Source: Chara braunii
Lineage: Eukaryota; Streptophyta; Charophyceae; Charales; Characeae
DNA length: 48,336 nt
Assembly (NCBI GenBank): GCA_003427395.1
Contig: BFEA01000006.1
Span: forward strand, 7,563,948-7,612,283
Direction: 5' to 3'
The number at the start of each line of letters is the position of its first letter. Within the stretch, counting starts at the first letter, position 1. Shown here one piece after another: positions 30,536 to 40,225 of the stretch. The position numbers were made by a program, and so were the translations under genes. The notes beneath the pieces are model-generated. The model did no database searches, was not told the DNA's origin, and worked only from the letters and a program-made list of their open reading frames with translations.

Positions 30536-31327
30536 ATGGCCCGACAAATGACGTTCTGGGCGGATAGACCTCGTGGGATCCTGCCACCAAGAATATCTGA
30601 GGGCAGGGTCGAAATAAGCCTGCCGGCAAGAAATACGATAGGCAATCCGGTAATGGACTGGGTGGGGGTAGAGTTGGTGGAAGATACGGTGTACTTAGTA
30701 GTGGAGCTGGAATGGCGTGCGAGAGGGGAGTTCGGGGGCGTAGACTTGATGCGCCCAGGACGAGTACATGCGACGGGATCCTTACACCTGTCGGAAGAGG
30801 GATGGCGGACCTTTGGGATTGCTTTGGCTTCCGGGGATGACCCCGTACGAATGTTCGAAGGGGCATGGCAAATAACCTGGCGGGAAGGGTTTGAGTTTGC
30901 AGATCCGGAACGAGATGACGTGACGGCTGAGGTAAAAGTCGCCGCAGTAGGGGGTTTTGAGCTGCCAAATGAGGTCGTACGGATGGGTCTACCACCCTTC
31001 CTGCTAAGACGAGTGGGAGGCATAGAACGAGTGGAGCAGGTGGTGACTGCCATAACTAGGCTAAATTTTGACGAAGCATTAATGTATCGAGAATACTATC
31101 GGGCCTTTCTAGAGATGGGGTCTTTCGGGGACGAACAAGGGCGCAAGGTGCTTTGTATTCCAAGAGCAGCAGTAAATGCAAGGCCAGGAGTTTCACAAAT
31201 AAGTGATGAGACGATGTGGAGAGTCATCCGGCGAGAGGTAGGTCGGGGCGCGGCCTACATAGATGATCTCTACCGACTGTACGAACAGCAAGAGGAGGCT
31301 ACTGCTCCCAGGGGTATAGAGGGATAG
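30536..31327 (+). CDS. Unknown protein, tandem family copy 3 (intact, 263 aa)
   Basis: This is the only copy with an uninterrupted frame, from ATG 30536 (MARQMTFWADRPRG, like MARW in copy 1) to TAG 31325. Family motifs in order: VEISLPARN (about residue 25), VYLVVELEW (about 55), HATGSLHLSEEGW (about 80), DDPVRMFEGAW (about 100), GLPPFLLRRV (about 155), REYYRAFLEMGSF (about 190), and a carboxyl end AAYIDDLYRLYEQQEE. It is acidic and soluble-looking, with no signal peptide or membrane segment. The first 16 codons of the open frame (from GTG 30488) are not included because ATG 30536 aligns with copy 1. Function unknown; no relation to retroelement gag, pol or any domain I recognise. Its location inside what may be an LTR suggests an element-borne accessory gene. 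Confidence 0.6.
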   Translation: MARQMTFWADRPRGILPPRISEGRVEISLPARNTIGNPVMDWVGVELVEDTVYLVVELEWRARGEFGGVDLMRPGRVHATGSLHLSEEGWRTFGIALASGDDPVRMFEGAWQITWREGFEFADPERDDVTAEVKVAAVGGFELPNEVVRMGLPPFLLRRVGGIERVEQVVTAITRLNFDEALMYREYYRAFLEMGSFGDEQGRKVLCIPRAAVNARPGVSQISDETMWRVIRREVGRGAAYIDDLYRLYEQQEEATAPRGIEG

Positions 31328-31446
31328 TTGGGACTAGAAAAGAGAAATGAAAACACGAAGGGCAAGTGAGACAGTAGGTGGGCGGATTCTGAAGATTGGT
31401 TGTAACCCTTTCTATGTTTACAATGCAGAAAATCACCTAGGTAATA

Positions 31447-32262
31447 ATGGTAGCAAGACGTGAGCGAGTGGAACGCCAGCCCCTTGTGCGAATGGAACGC
31501 CAGCCCCAGTACCCCGGACCACCCTGGAACAATGGTGGGCGATGGGAAGTATCCCTCCCGTCGAGTTGTACCTATCGGGGGTTCGACGTGGAATGGCGGG
31601 CCGTGACTTTGGGAAGGGACGCCGCCTTCATGTTAGTAGAATGTCGGTGGACAGGAATGAGACTCAACCGAGGACCCGGAGACGATCTGTTCTCCAATCT
31701 GGAGGTTACCGGAACCATGTATCTGCCTGAGATCGGCTGATATTCGTTGGGGGTAGAGATAGCACAAGGTCACGAGCTGGCACCGGTCTTTCAAAGGGCC
31801 GCCCGGACGTTGACCCGGATAGGACATTCGGTCAGGGGAAGAAGGAACGTGGGTTTGCTAACCCGGGTGGAGATGGGAGGTTGGAGGGAGTTCAGGGCAC
31901 CAACCACACCGCTGAGGTGCCGGGTTCCCCGTTTTATGATAGATCTCATCTTCGAGAGCCTCGCAAGGGCGCGGGAGCAGGCAGACTCGGCAATTATGTG
32001 GGCAAACCACTTTTCCTCTCTAACCATCGAGATGTTCTATGATGTTGCCGTGAGGCATGGGACGTTCTGGGGAAACAGGGCCCACGAGTTACTGGAGGTC
32101 ATCCATATCCTGATATTTTGTGCGCCCTGGCTAGACCAAACAGGGCACGAACGCATAATCCAAAGGGAGATCGAGATAGGAGAGAGCTATTTGGTAGGGG
32201 TGGCTGAGCTATTCGAGGAGCCGACCGAACCGGAAGAACCACGAGGGCGCGAGCGGGGCTAG
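31447..32262 (+). pseudogene. Unknown protein, tandem family copy 4 (one in-frame stop)
   Basis: ATG 31447 (MVARRERVERQPLVR) to TAG 32260, 271 codons, interrupted only by TGA at 31738, exactly where copy 3 has Trp (LPEIG-stop against LSEEGW). Motifs: WEVSLPSS, AAFMLVECRW, GTMYLPEIG, CRVPRFMIDLIFESLAR, EMFYDVAVRHGTFWGN and ESYLVGVAELFEEPTEP. The amino end has a short duplicated R-(V/M)-ERQP peptide. A TGG-to-TGA change or an unusual decoding of UGA would each explain the stop; the former is simpler. Confidence 0.65.
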
Positions 32263-33220
32263 GATCCGCAGGCAGGCCAATAGGGCAGATCCAGTATAGT
32301 TCGCTGCGTATGGAAGTTCGCCGATGGGAATAGGAAAGAGGCCTCGGACCTGGATGGCTAAAACCCACTAGAGAAACAAAGAAGGGGGGGGGGGCAAACT
32401 CCTAATGTTTGACTATAACCCTGAAGGTAAAAAACGGGAAACGGTGCTCGGGAAGGCTTCCCCTGGCAGGACGCCTAACCTGGATTCCCTCGCGACGGCC
32501 GACGGGACAAGGGCACTACAAACAAGCTTGTGATAAAGGAAGCCCAGTCACGTTCATAGCTCGGCTGGGCGGCAGGGCTAGTCGTGGCTCCTCCTTAAGG
32601 AAGGGCAATCGGGAAACAGGGAATAGGAAATGAGACTATAAAGATAAGCTAACAGAGCTGGGAGCCTAGGGAACTTAAAAACCTCGCATTGCATGTGTCC
32701 TGGGAATTCTTTGGCTTATGGAGGACTAGGCAAAATGGCAATGGAGGAGGAGACAGATAATCGTAAGAGTGAAGGAGAACCAGGCTTAGAAGGCAGTGCC
32801 GCTCAAAGCGAAAGGGAGCAGAAGGACAGAGAGTCGATAAATCCAGGTGGTGCCAAAGGGAACCGGAAGGAAATCTCCACAGGAGAAAGCTCGGGGAAAG
32901 CTGGGGGAAGCAGGCAAGGGACCCAGGGGACCAAGGAAGGCAGAAATAAGGATAGAACAAGCCCCAGAGGACCGCGGAATACAAGGCAAGACTGATTGAG
33001 GAAATGATGACTGGGAAGTAAGAAGGCCCTCTGCAGCAGGAGCCCCAGAACGAACGGAAAACCAGCCAAGGTGGGACTGGACAAGGGGATAAAAGTAGTG
33101 ACTGTGGGAGAATGCCGAGCAAGAGAAGGAAAGAGAGAGAGAACTCTCCGAGGATGGAAGCAGAAAAGGCTACGACTCCGCCAGCCATGGATAGTAGGGC
33201 TAGCCGCCTGCCGATCACGC
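32263..33220 (+). other. Region between the tandem ORFs and element C; possible small gag-like frames
   Basis: Two ATG-led frames are noted. One is 32734-32995 (MAMEEETDNRKSEGEPGLEG...), highly charged and low-complexity. The other starts at 33112 (MPSKRRKERENSPRMEAEKA) and runs straight into the element C LTR at 33221, so any gene here would be truncated by that insertion. Neither is recognised. Confidence 0.3.
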
Positions 33221-33644
33221 TGTCGAGCGCATCGGCCCTCACGTGAAAACGAGGGCCCTCCCGGCCATGTCACGCACGATTTTACCTAAAACATAACTTT
33301 TAGAGACAACTCGGGAACGACGCATACTGTTCCGTGAACCGCCGAGACGGACGCGGTTGCTTCGCTCCTTCACCGCTCTAGCCGGGTGCGCCAGCTATAC
33401 ATCCCACGGTCCCCTACGACAGGACAGGTTCCCGCGGGGCATAAGCTTGCATCCCTAAGCGGCTGTCACCACCCTTAGGGGCGTAGTCCTATTGAGCTAC
33501 TGATCCACGTGCGAAGGCTTTTATGTGCAATAACAGAGGTAGATCAGCCGAGGGTGTTTGCTCGTCTCGCTGCAGTATAAAAATTGTTTGACTAAACGCC
33601 GAATGAACTCGTGCGTCGTTCGTTCCCTGGGGCGCTGATCTCCT

Positions 33645-33835
33645 AAGTACGAAGTGTACGCCGGTCGACTAGGACATTCTCAACCAAACGTAAAAACGAT
33701 CCTTAGTCCCTAGCAATCAAACAACAAAAATCCCCATACNAAGTACGAAGTGTACGCCGGTCGACTAGGACATTCTCAACCAAACGTAAAAACGATCCTT
33801 AGTCCCTAGCAATCAAACAACAAAAATCCCCATAC
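33645..33835. repeat. 95 bp exact duplication around a single N (likely assembly join)
   Basis: 33645-33739 is repeated exactly at 33741-33835, with N at 33740. The first copy ends ccccatac, exactly where the window itself ends at 48336. This points to overlapping contig ends joined without merging. Confidence 0.85.
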
Positions 33836-33874
33836 TTAAAACAAAATCACACAATCCAAATCGTTGACTTGATG

Positions 33875-35050
33875 ANCTGGTCTGCCAAAGTGTNTNTTTT
33901 TCAACCTGTAGGACTGAAAGAACTTTTATATTGTCGTTCCAAGATTATTAATTTAAAGAAATAAACTAAGAATGATCTTCTTATCATGACTACTGAAACT
34001 TGTCATGCATAACTTTTATAAATAAATATCACTGGTACCATNCAGATCAACAAGTGATCTGGTTCCAGGTCGATGTTTGAACTCCCGGTTCGACCGNGNT
34101 TCCNTACCATATACAACTATTTGGATGAGCAAATGACAACTTTGTTGGTCGCTTTGCCCTCGTGGACAATAATTACTATTTNTGTTCCACGAATGATGGA
34201 GTATCCATCTCTAATGCCAAGTTACNCAANNCANAAATATTTCATCTTCCGCTACTTTGCTTGACAACTTTTTCAGACGTTCGCTTTTCACTCTATCCAA
34301 CTTATTTTTATGCGAACGATTACCCCTCAATGCATAAGNATGATAGTGAAATCATCGGGGTAATCCGAATACTATCCATCCGGCGGTCCTAACTACATAA
34401 AGTGTTTTGTTTTTGTTTTTAGATTACCTCGTGAAACCATAAGTTATATGGTTTCCTCAACGGGACTGAGTGCATGCGAAGTGTTTTCTGAAATCTGAGT
34501 AAGATTTCAGAAGACGATGTTTAATCCTGGTAAATCTCTCGCCCGCNGCGCACCTGTGCCTCCANTAAATCCAAACGTGTCAGCTCGTCGTCNTCNAAAA
34601 TCAAANTAGACATTCGTCCACATCGCATGANTCNAACAATCCGAGTATTATAGAAGGAGACCNTTCGAGAGGCTAGCCTCCAAACTATAACTCGGAGAGG
34701 NCGACTAAGTCCAAACAGGTGTCGAGTCTCTGTGTCCCGGATCCGGACGACGCCAAAACGCCTACCGGACGAGGTAATCCTGATACTCACAATGACTCGA
34801 GAGAGACATTGGAGGTTACTCGCGCGGTGGAAATACAAAGTANAACCGTAAAGNTCGTCGNAAGTTCGAGCCGTGTTGNCTCTGAAATCCGCGCGAGTAT
34901 TANGGAAAAATCCCTNGCNATTTCGAAGCAGTCCAATNAAGNCGAACCAGTCGATAGGAGATCCATCTCTAACTNGTAAAAGTCGCGCTGCNCTCCTGAT
35001 GAGATNCTCCTCGGGTGTATCACGGACCAGCAGATACNTCGGGATCGTNA
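33875..35050 (-). other. LTR interior with many single Ns
   Basis: More than 30 isolated Ns occur here, so sequence quality or allelic ambiguity limits interpretation. No gene is supported; frames with X are unreliable. Confidence 0.4.
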
Positions 35051-35095
35051 AGTCTCTTCGTGCTCCAAGAATCTGCGTATCAGAACGAATCCAAA

Positions 35096-35608
35096 TTAGT
35101 CGCGTAAAAACTCCTCGAGTTCTTCAGCTTCATCTTCCAAATCATCATCATATAATGCTTCGGCTCCTGTAATAGCGAACCTATTGGCACGTATCCGCTC
35201 TGCGTAGTATATGCCAAAGAACGGGTCTTGTCGCTCATTTAGCCAAAGCACGTAACGAATGAACGTCAACTTTATTTCAGGAATCTCGTCCACCCGTGGA
35301 TTGAGTTCGTATGGCTGCAATATCACCAAGTTCATATTAACGAAGTGACGTTCGGGCAATGGCGGCGCGAACTCGTAGTGAATAACATCCAAGCCGGCCG
35401 GTCTCTTGAAAATAAGCCGTCTGGGGGGTCTCTGTGCACTGCCATCCCAAAACCGCGAAACGTCCTCCTCTGAGTACAACTCTGACGGATTGTAAACAAG
35501 TTTGCCTATCCTTTTTACTCTTTCTCTATTACGCCTTTGGAGCTTGACCCTTTCAGCCGCCGAATCAAGGTTGTAAAAAAGGAACAAGTCTGTGGATCTC
35601 ATAGCCAT
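35096..35608 (-). CDS. Unknown 170 aa protein encoded inside the giant LTR
   Basis: ATG at 35608 (MAMRSTDLFLFYNLDS) to TAA-type end at 35096. Visible content: a basic stretch (KLQRRNRERVKRIGK, residues ~23-37), a middle with RPPRRLIFKRPAGLDVIHYE, an aromatic part (RYVLWLNERQDPFFGIYYAE) and a strongly acidic tail (DDDLEDEAEELEEFLRD). No signal peptide or membrane span; no domain I recognise. It lies in the sense orientation of element C's LTR and has no equivalent in the LTR of element A. The ATG is immediately preceded by a polypyrimidine tract and CAG, so the frame could begin further upstream after splicing. The acidic tail is shared in style with tandem family copy 1, but I cannot show homology. 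Confidence 0.5.
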   Translation of the reverse strand: MAMRSTDLFLFYNLDSAAERVKLQRRNRERVKRIGKLVYNPSELYSEEDVSRFWDGSAQRPPRRLIFKRPAGLDVIHYEFAPPLPERHFVNMNLVILQPYELNPRVDEIPEIKLTFIRYVLWLNERQDPFFGIYYAERIRANRFAITGAEALYDDDLEDEAEELEEFLRD

Positions 35609-35686
35609 CTGAAAGAAAAAGGAAGACAAATGTGTTTTGAGTTAAACTCTTGCCCTTGAGTATTATTCGGTTTTTATCTTCCTTAC
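35609..35686 (-). other. Candidate 78 nt GT-AG intron upstream of the LTR ORF
   Basis: On the minus strand it runs from GTAAGG (35686-35681) to ttcctttttctttcAG (ending 35609), a strong donor and acceptor with plant-like length. Joining to the frame at 35687-35792 would not keep the 170-codon frame, so if real it would lie in the 5' untranslated part. Confidence 0.35.
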
Positions 35687-36949
35687 GGCCCGTGCTTCTT
35701 ATGGCACGACCAACCTNGTCAGGAGTATCTAAATGTACTCTGTTCANCTTAGTAGGACATGAGTCGGGCTGCTTGTGGCACCAACTCTCCATACGTTAGT
35801 GGTANCNAGGATGACCACTTAAAACAGNATTGCTAAGGCAATTTTNTTTTTTCGCAAGGCGTCAAGAAATAATTTTCTTCCGTGTGGATGCCTTTTCCAT
35901 TACCCTAAGAGGTGGTCTGGGATACTCCTTCTCCTCGCCCGAGTACAAAAACTGAGATCTCANAAGTCNGGNCGTCTCCACCGAATCGGCATAGTACCCC
36001 CCCGCAAAGCGGTCCACTCTGAGTCGATAACAGGGCCGNCCCCTAAGGCAACGAACCCCCGCCCCAGATGCCTCCTAGAAAAATGGAAAAACACCTACAC
36101 GGCAGACAAATAGAGTCTTGCCGCCTAGCGTCAAAATAAACTTANACGAAGAAAGAGGAATCGTAGAAAGATNGAATCATTCAGACTGACAGGCATAGAT
36201 GGAAGAGGGTTATTCGGGAAAGAATGNGTAACCTCAGGAATAAGTTTAAACCAAGTTGAATTTCTCTTCCTTATGCTCGCTTCGTTTCTCGTCATCTTCT
36301 TTTTCTTTTATTTATACATAGAACATAAGCACAAAGATGAAAAGTCAACCATTCTTTCACCGTTATCACCCTCATCCATTTCAGTCCATTTGCTGTACCT
36401 GGAGTCAAAACCCAACGACACACAGACCACCATGCATTCCTTTACCATTGTCAGACTCCCAGTCATACACGCAAGAACACACATCCTCTTCCCTTTTTCA
36501 ATGAACATTCAGTGAAACAGGTCAAAGCAAGAGTGGGTTCACTCATGTGTGAAGGGAACTGAGTCAATTTAATTGACCTTGAGTGAAGTTTTAACGGTAC
36601 AGCCAAAAAGACCGTATAAATTTTACGCTCTCCTGACGAGAAGGTTGTCGTACCCAGTCGTCACCAAAGTGATCGACACCACTCCCTTGTGACGACGCCT
36701 CCCAGAGCACNCTCTCAGCACTCAATCACTTTCCACTAATCGAGGNGGCGTTTTCTAGTTACCGCCACTTGCGTCCAAAGTATGGTGTCTCCGCGGTGTC
36801 ACCCTCACGTCACTTCAAAATGGAAACACCGCTTTGACGCACCTCCTCTGCGTCAACGTCCCACCTCCACCTAGTGCGCTGATATTGCCGTTACTGTCGT
36901 AAAGTAGCGCCGTCACTTGCAAGAATATGATACTGACGCCGCTAAAAAT

Positions 36950-37270
36950 TCCAGCAGCGCTCCCGCGCTACTGCCGTAAAAACCGGAGTTGCCGTCGTAA
37001 AAATCCGGCAGCGCTTCCTCACCACCGCTGAAAAAACCCGTGCCGCCGCAGCAGAATTTCGGCAGTATTTCGGTACCTCCGCAGTAAAAGCACGTTCCGC
37101 CGCAGTAGAATTTCGGCAGTACTTCGGTACCTCCGCAGTAAAAGCACGTGCCGCCGCAGCAGAATTTCGGCAACACTTCCGTATTACCGCAGTAAAACCA
37201 CGTGCCGCCGCAACTGAATTTCGGCAACACTTCCATACTACCGCAGTAAAACCCGGGGCCGCCGCTGCAA
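36950..37270 (-). repeat. 54 bp tandem repeat in the LTR, about 6 copies
   Basis: gaatttcggca recurs at 37054, 37108, 37162 and 37216 with diverged units before. Because the unit is a multiple of three, two minus-strand frames (141 and 147 codons) stay open and spell an 18-residue repeat (CGGTCFYCGGTEVLPKF). Probably structural DNA, not a gene. Confidence 0.75.
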
Positions 37271-37756
37271 TAGTAGGAAAATTGCAAGCCAAAATTAGTA
37301 GAATTTGGCCCCCAGGCCCAAATTCCACAGCGCCGCACTGCCGCAGTCCCGCAGTACTACTGGGCCTGTCCCGTGGGACCAGCACCAGCCAGAGGTGAGG
37401 GGAGCAGAGTGCTCCCTGCCTTGGCTATGGCTGCCCAGTCCTCCTTCTTGCGCTCCTCTGCAGTCCTTCAGCCTCTCCTCACGTTGCCTCAGACAGTAGC
37501 TCCAGCAGCCAACACTCAAGTGTGCTCGTCACACACTGGCAGCACGAGTGCAATTGTGTGGCGGCTGGGGGGCAGCTGCCTTTTTTATATTGGTTGAGGA
37601 GGGTTGGAGGTCACTCCAGCCCCCAGGCAAAATCACGGACTCACTGTGATCCCTAGATCTGCCAAGATCCAGGGTAGACTATGGCCGCACCACAACCACA
37701 GCCTTAGTGTGGGGCAGTTTCTTTAACTGTCCTATTTTATTTTTCTTTTCTTTTTC

Positions 37757-38006
37757 CCAGCTATCTCGGAATCTGGCGAGATAGCTGGTATCCTGCCATT
37801 TCCAAAAATGTTTTGCTTTTCTTTTTCTGATAAGGGGTTGGAGAGATACAGCCCCTTACAGTTTGATGTATCTGGACCCTTTTTCGAGGGTAGATACATC
37901 GAGGAAAAGGCTGCATCTAGCCTTTTTCCTTAGTGGCCTTTAAATTTCCAGGCTCCCTGCAAAAACGGGAGCNTGACAGTTACCTCTGGCAGCTTGTGCC
38001 AGAGGT
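37757..38006 (-). other. Two LTR hairpins that covary with element A
   Basis: CCAGCTATCTC/GAGATAGCTGG at 37757-37788 and ACCTCTGGCA/TGCCAGAGGT at 37982-38006. Both have counterparts with compensating changes at 11758-11791 and 11542-11566. Confidence 0.75.
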
Positions 38007-38754
38007 AGCACCACGTGAGGACAAGTGTCCTCACACGAATAAAGAAAGAAAAATAAAAAAACTAACTACTAATTTTCATTGTTCCCGGCTCTTATCTCAG
38101 CCAGGTGCACGCTGTTTCCATGCAATAACCTTCCACCTTTTGCTCTGCCTTCCCCTGAAAACGAGGAGGGCAGTTGTCAGTTCGGGAGGAGTAGGACCTC
38201 CTCCTCCCAACTCTCACATACATCCTCCCTCTCTCTTCTCCCAGCCAACTCCACAACCTCATTCCCACGCGCACATTATGAGCTGCGAGATCCAAGATCT
38301 CGCGGCCTCAAATATTCGCCCTGTATGAGGTGGAGAGCCTTTCTGCTCCCACACAGCCAAAAAGGTTGTTCTTCTTCAGCTACGAGGCAGTTGCCTCGTT
38401 TCAGTTTAGTTTTTTTTTTTTTTTTTTTTCCAGTTTTTCATGAGGCAGTTTGCCTCGTTTCTGCCCCTTTTCCCGTTCCCCCCCCCATATCCTGATGTTC
38501 AATGGCCACAAAATGGGAAAAGGGAAAAACTAAAAAGAAACTACACAAAAAAACTTACCTGAAGTGGCGTCTGCTGCCCATTTTCTCCGAACGAACGGGC
38601 GGAGACCCTGAATCGAATGAGGGGAGGGGAAAGGCACTCAAGTGGGGGTGTATATTTCCACGTTCCACTGGTAGATTCATTCGATTTTGCTCATCCTGTA
38701 GTTGGCTTCCTCGCCGAGGAGCCAACCTCAGGTAGGTTGGTAGGTAGGTAGGCA

Positions 38755-38756
<2 letters not shown>

Positions 38757-38805
<49 letters not shown>

Positions 38806-38806
38806 A
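38757..38806. repeat. (CT)n(GT)n microsatellite
   Basis: About 20 CT units followed by five GT units. Confidence 0.95.
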
Positions 38807-39323
38807 CTTAGCCGCGTTATTGCGGCCGAATCACCCTTTTTTGTCCATCATGTGGACAGACTGTCGAGGCTCAGCCTCCTGACGAGTCGGTGAGACTCCG
38901 ACGAAACACTCTGGTTTCGCGTTCGTTCGAAACGAACGGGCATTCGTAAAGAACAAAAAGAAAAAAAGAATCTAACAAAATCTAACAAGAAAATCTAAAG
39001 AAAGAAAGAAAACAAAAAAAATATAATTAACTAAAGAAAAGAAAAACAAAAAGAAAACTTCAAAGAAAACGGGTGCCCGTTTTCAATGGCCGCCTGTCTT
39101 CTCTGGGGACTGTAAGTTCCTAGCCAAATCTCCCTGTGCCATCTGTCGTGTCGTAGTTCGTTCGGTTTTTAGTTTTTTTTTTTTTTTTTTACAGTAATAA
39201 CAAAAAACCGTTGGCATAAGCCAACAGTTACTACTATGTGCCTTCAGGCACATCTTTTCGCGTCAAGTGGCGCTGTCTTTGATTTGTTTATTTATTTATT
39301 TTTATTTTTATTTTTATTATTTT

Positions 39324-39363
39324 GATTTATGTGTGTCCTCTTTGTGCAGGGGCCTTGCCGATC
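39324..39363 (-). ncRNA. Diverged U6-like core in the element C LTR
   Basis: The minus strand reads GATCGGCAAGGCCCCTGCAC then AAAGAGGACACACATAAATC, clearly related to the U6 core at 10551-10590 (gattagcatggcccctgcgc, aaggatgacacacataaatc). It lies at the same distance from the tRNA-like module as in element A. Too diverged to function as U6. Confidence 0.65.
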
Positions 39364-39450
39364 TGCGCACGGCCGATCAGGACCGCGCGATCTTCCAGAT
39401 CTGGCGGTCGAGGTAGACCGCGCCTCTAAAAGAAACGGGCAGCTCCAAAA

Positions 39451-39559
39451 GGAGCTAGCCCGGTAGTACCACGAGTGAAATTCGAGCCCTATATCAGCAG
39501 GGTGAGAATCTATTACGTTAACCTACTAGGCTAGCTCCTGTTCCACGCTGAACAGGAGC
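39451..39559 (-). repeat. tRNA-like (SINE-like) module in the element C LTR
   Basis: On the minus strand, the domain is closed by GGAGCTAGCC/GGGCTAGCTCC (39538 and 39461 ends) and has a box A TAGCCTAGTAGG and a box-B-like GGGCTCGAATTTC. A perfect 10 bp hairpin GCTCCTGTTC/GAACAGGAGC (39534-39559) precedes it and overlaps its closing stem. The layout equals that at 10351-10458 with compensating base changes. Confidence 0.65.
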
Positions 39560-40225
39560 AACTCTTCAATATGAAGAGCAGGCGCAGGTATTCTCTCAGC
39601 CTGCAGCCTGGCAGGCTCCGCCCATAAATGGCCTAGCAGGCCTGCCCCGACTGTGGCTTAGCAGGGCTGCCCTGCCTGTGGCCTGCCGACTTACCTGCCC
39701 GTGGCGTACCCATACCGGTTAGCCGTGTGGCCGCGGCTGGGTCGACCATCGAACCGGGTAAGTCTTGGCATTGGCCTATCGGCCCCAAGGCTCGAAATCA
39801 GACCCCGCGACCCTAGAGAAAACAAAAACTTCGTACGCCTCTTGCGTCGTGGCCCCATACCCCGGGGCAACTCTCTCCTTAGCCACTTAGGCCCTGAATT
39901 GCACGACTGCTAAGCTGCGCGACATTATTTTTAGATAGAATACGTCTAATTTTAGTTTTTCCATGACTGCACACTACTGCGTTCTCGTCGAAAAACCCGC
40001 GGATGACAGTGCTGACTTCCGCTATCCCGTGCGGACGTCGATGTCGTCTTGCGTTGCCGACGTCAGGTTCTAAAAGGTTTAGGTTTTCTCAGTCATAGCG
40101 CTGGTCTGAATAAACGTTTGGCAAACATCAGTCTCATCAAGTCCTTCAATTCAACGCAAGAGTCGGACAACGTCCAACGTTAAAAAATACCGGCAAATAC
40201 CCTTGTCAGGGTTTTTGCCCTGACA

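Larger units (their letters stand above)
33221..40225 (-). mobile_element. Giant 3' LTR (about 7.0 kb) of gypsy element C
   Basis: In minus orientation it starts TGTCAGGGCAAAAACCC at 40225, directly after a polypurine tract, and ends CTCGACA at 33221. Its U5 end (33221-33739) matches the 5' LTR at 47818-48336 base for base in length (519 bp) with roughly 95% identity by eye. Its body aligns in order with the 5 kb LTR of element A. It is longer than A's because of an extra ~1.4 kb with an ORF (34.5-35.9 kb) and a 95 bp duplication at an N. The flank at 33220 is not a PBS, as expected for a 3' LTR. Confidence 0.8.

Noticed and set aside
30196-31053. Minus-strand frames of 285 and 225 codons
   Set aside because: They are Ser/Thr/Pro-rich antisense shadows of tandem family copy 3, whose plus-strand frame aligns with three relatives.
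32649-33273. Leu/Ser/Phe-rich minus-strand frames (197 and 156 codons) suggesting membrane proteins
   Set aside because: The hydrophobicity is the complement of a purine-rich plus strand; they also cross the LTR border at 33221.
36913-37385. Cysteine/glycine-rich repeat protein on the minus strand
   Set aside because: Two registers are open because the 54 bp unit is a multiple of three; no start context and the relative in element A has no such frame.
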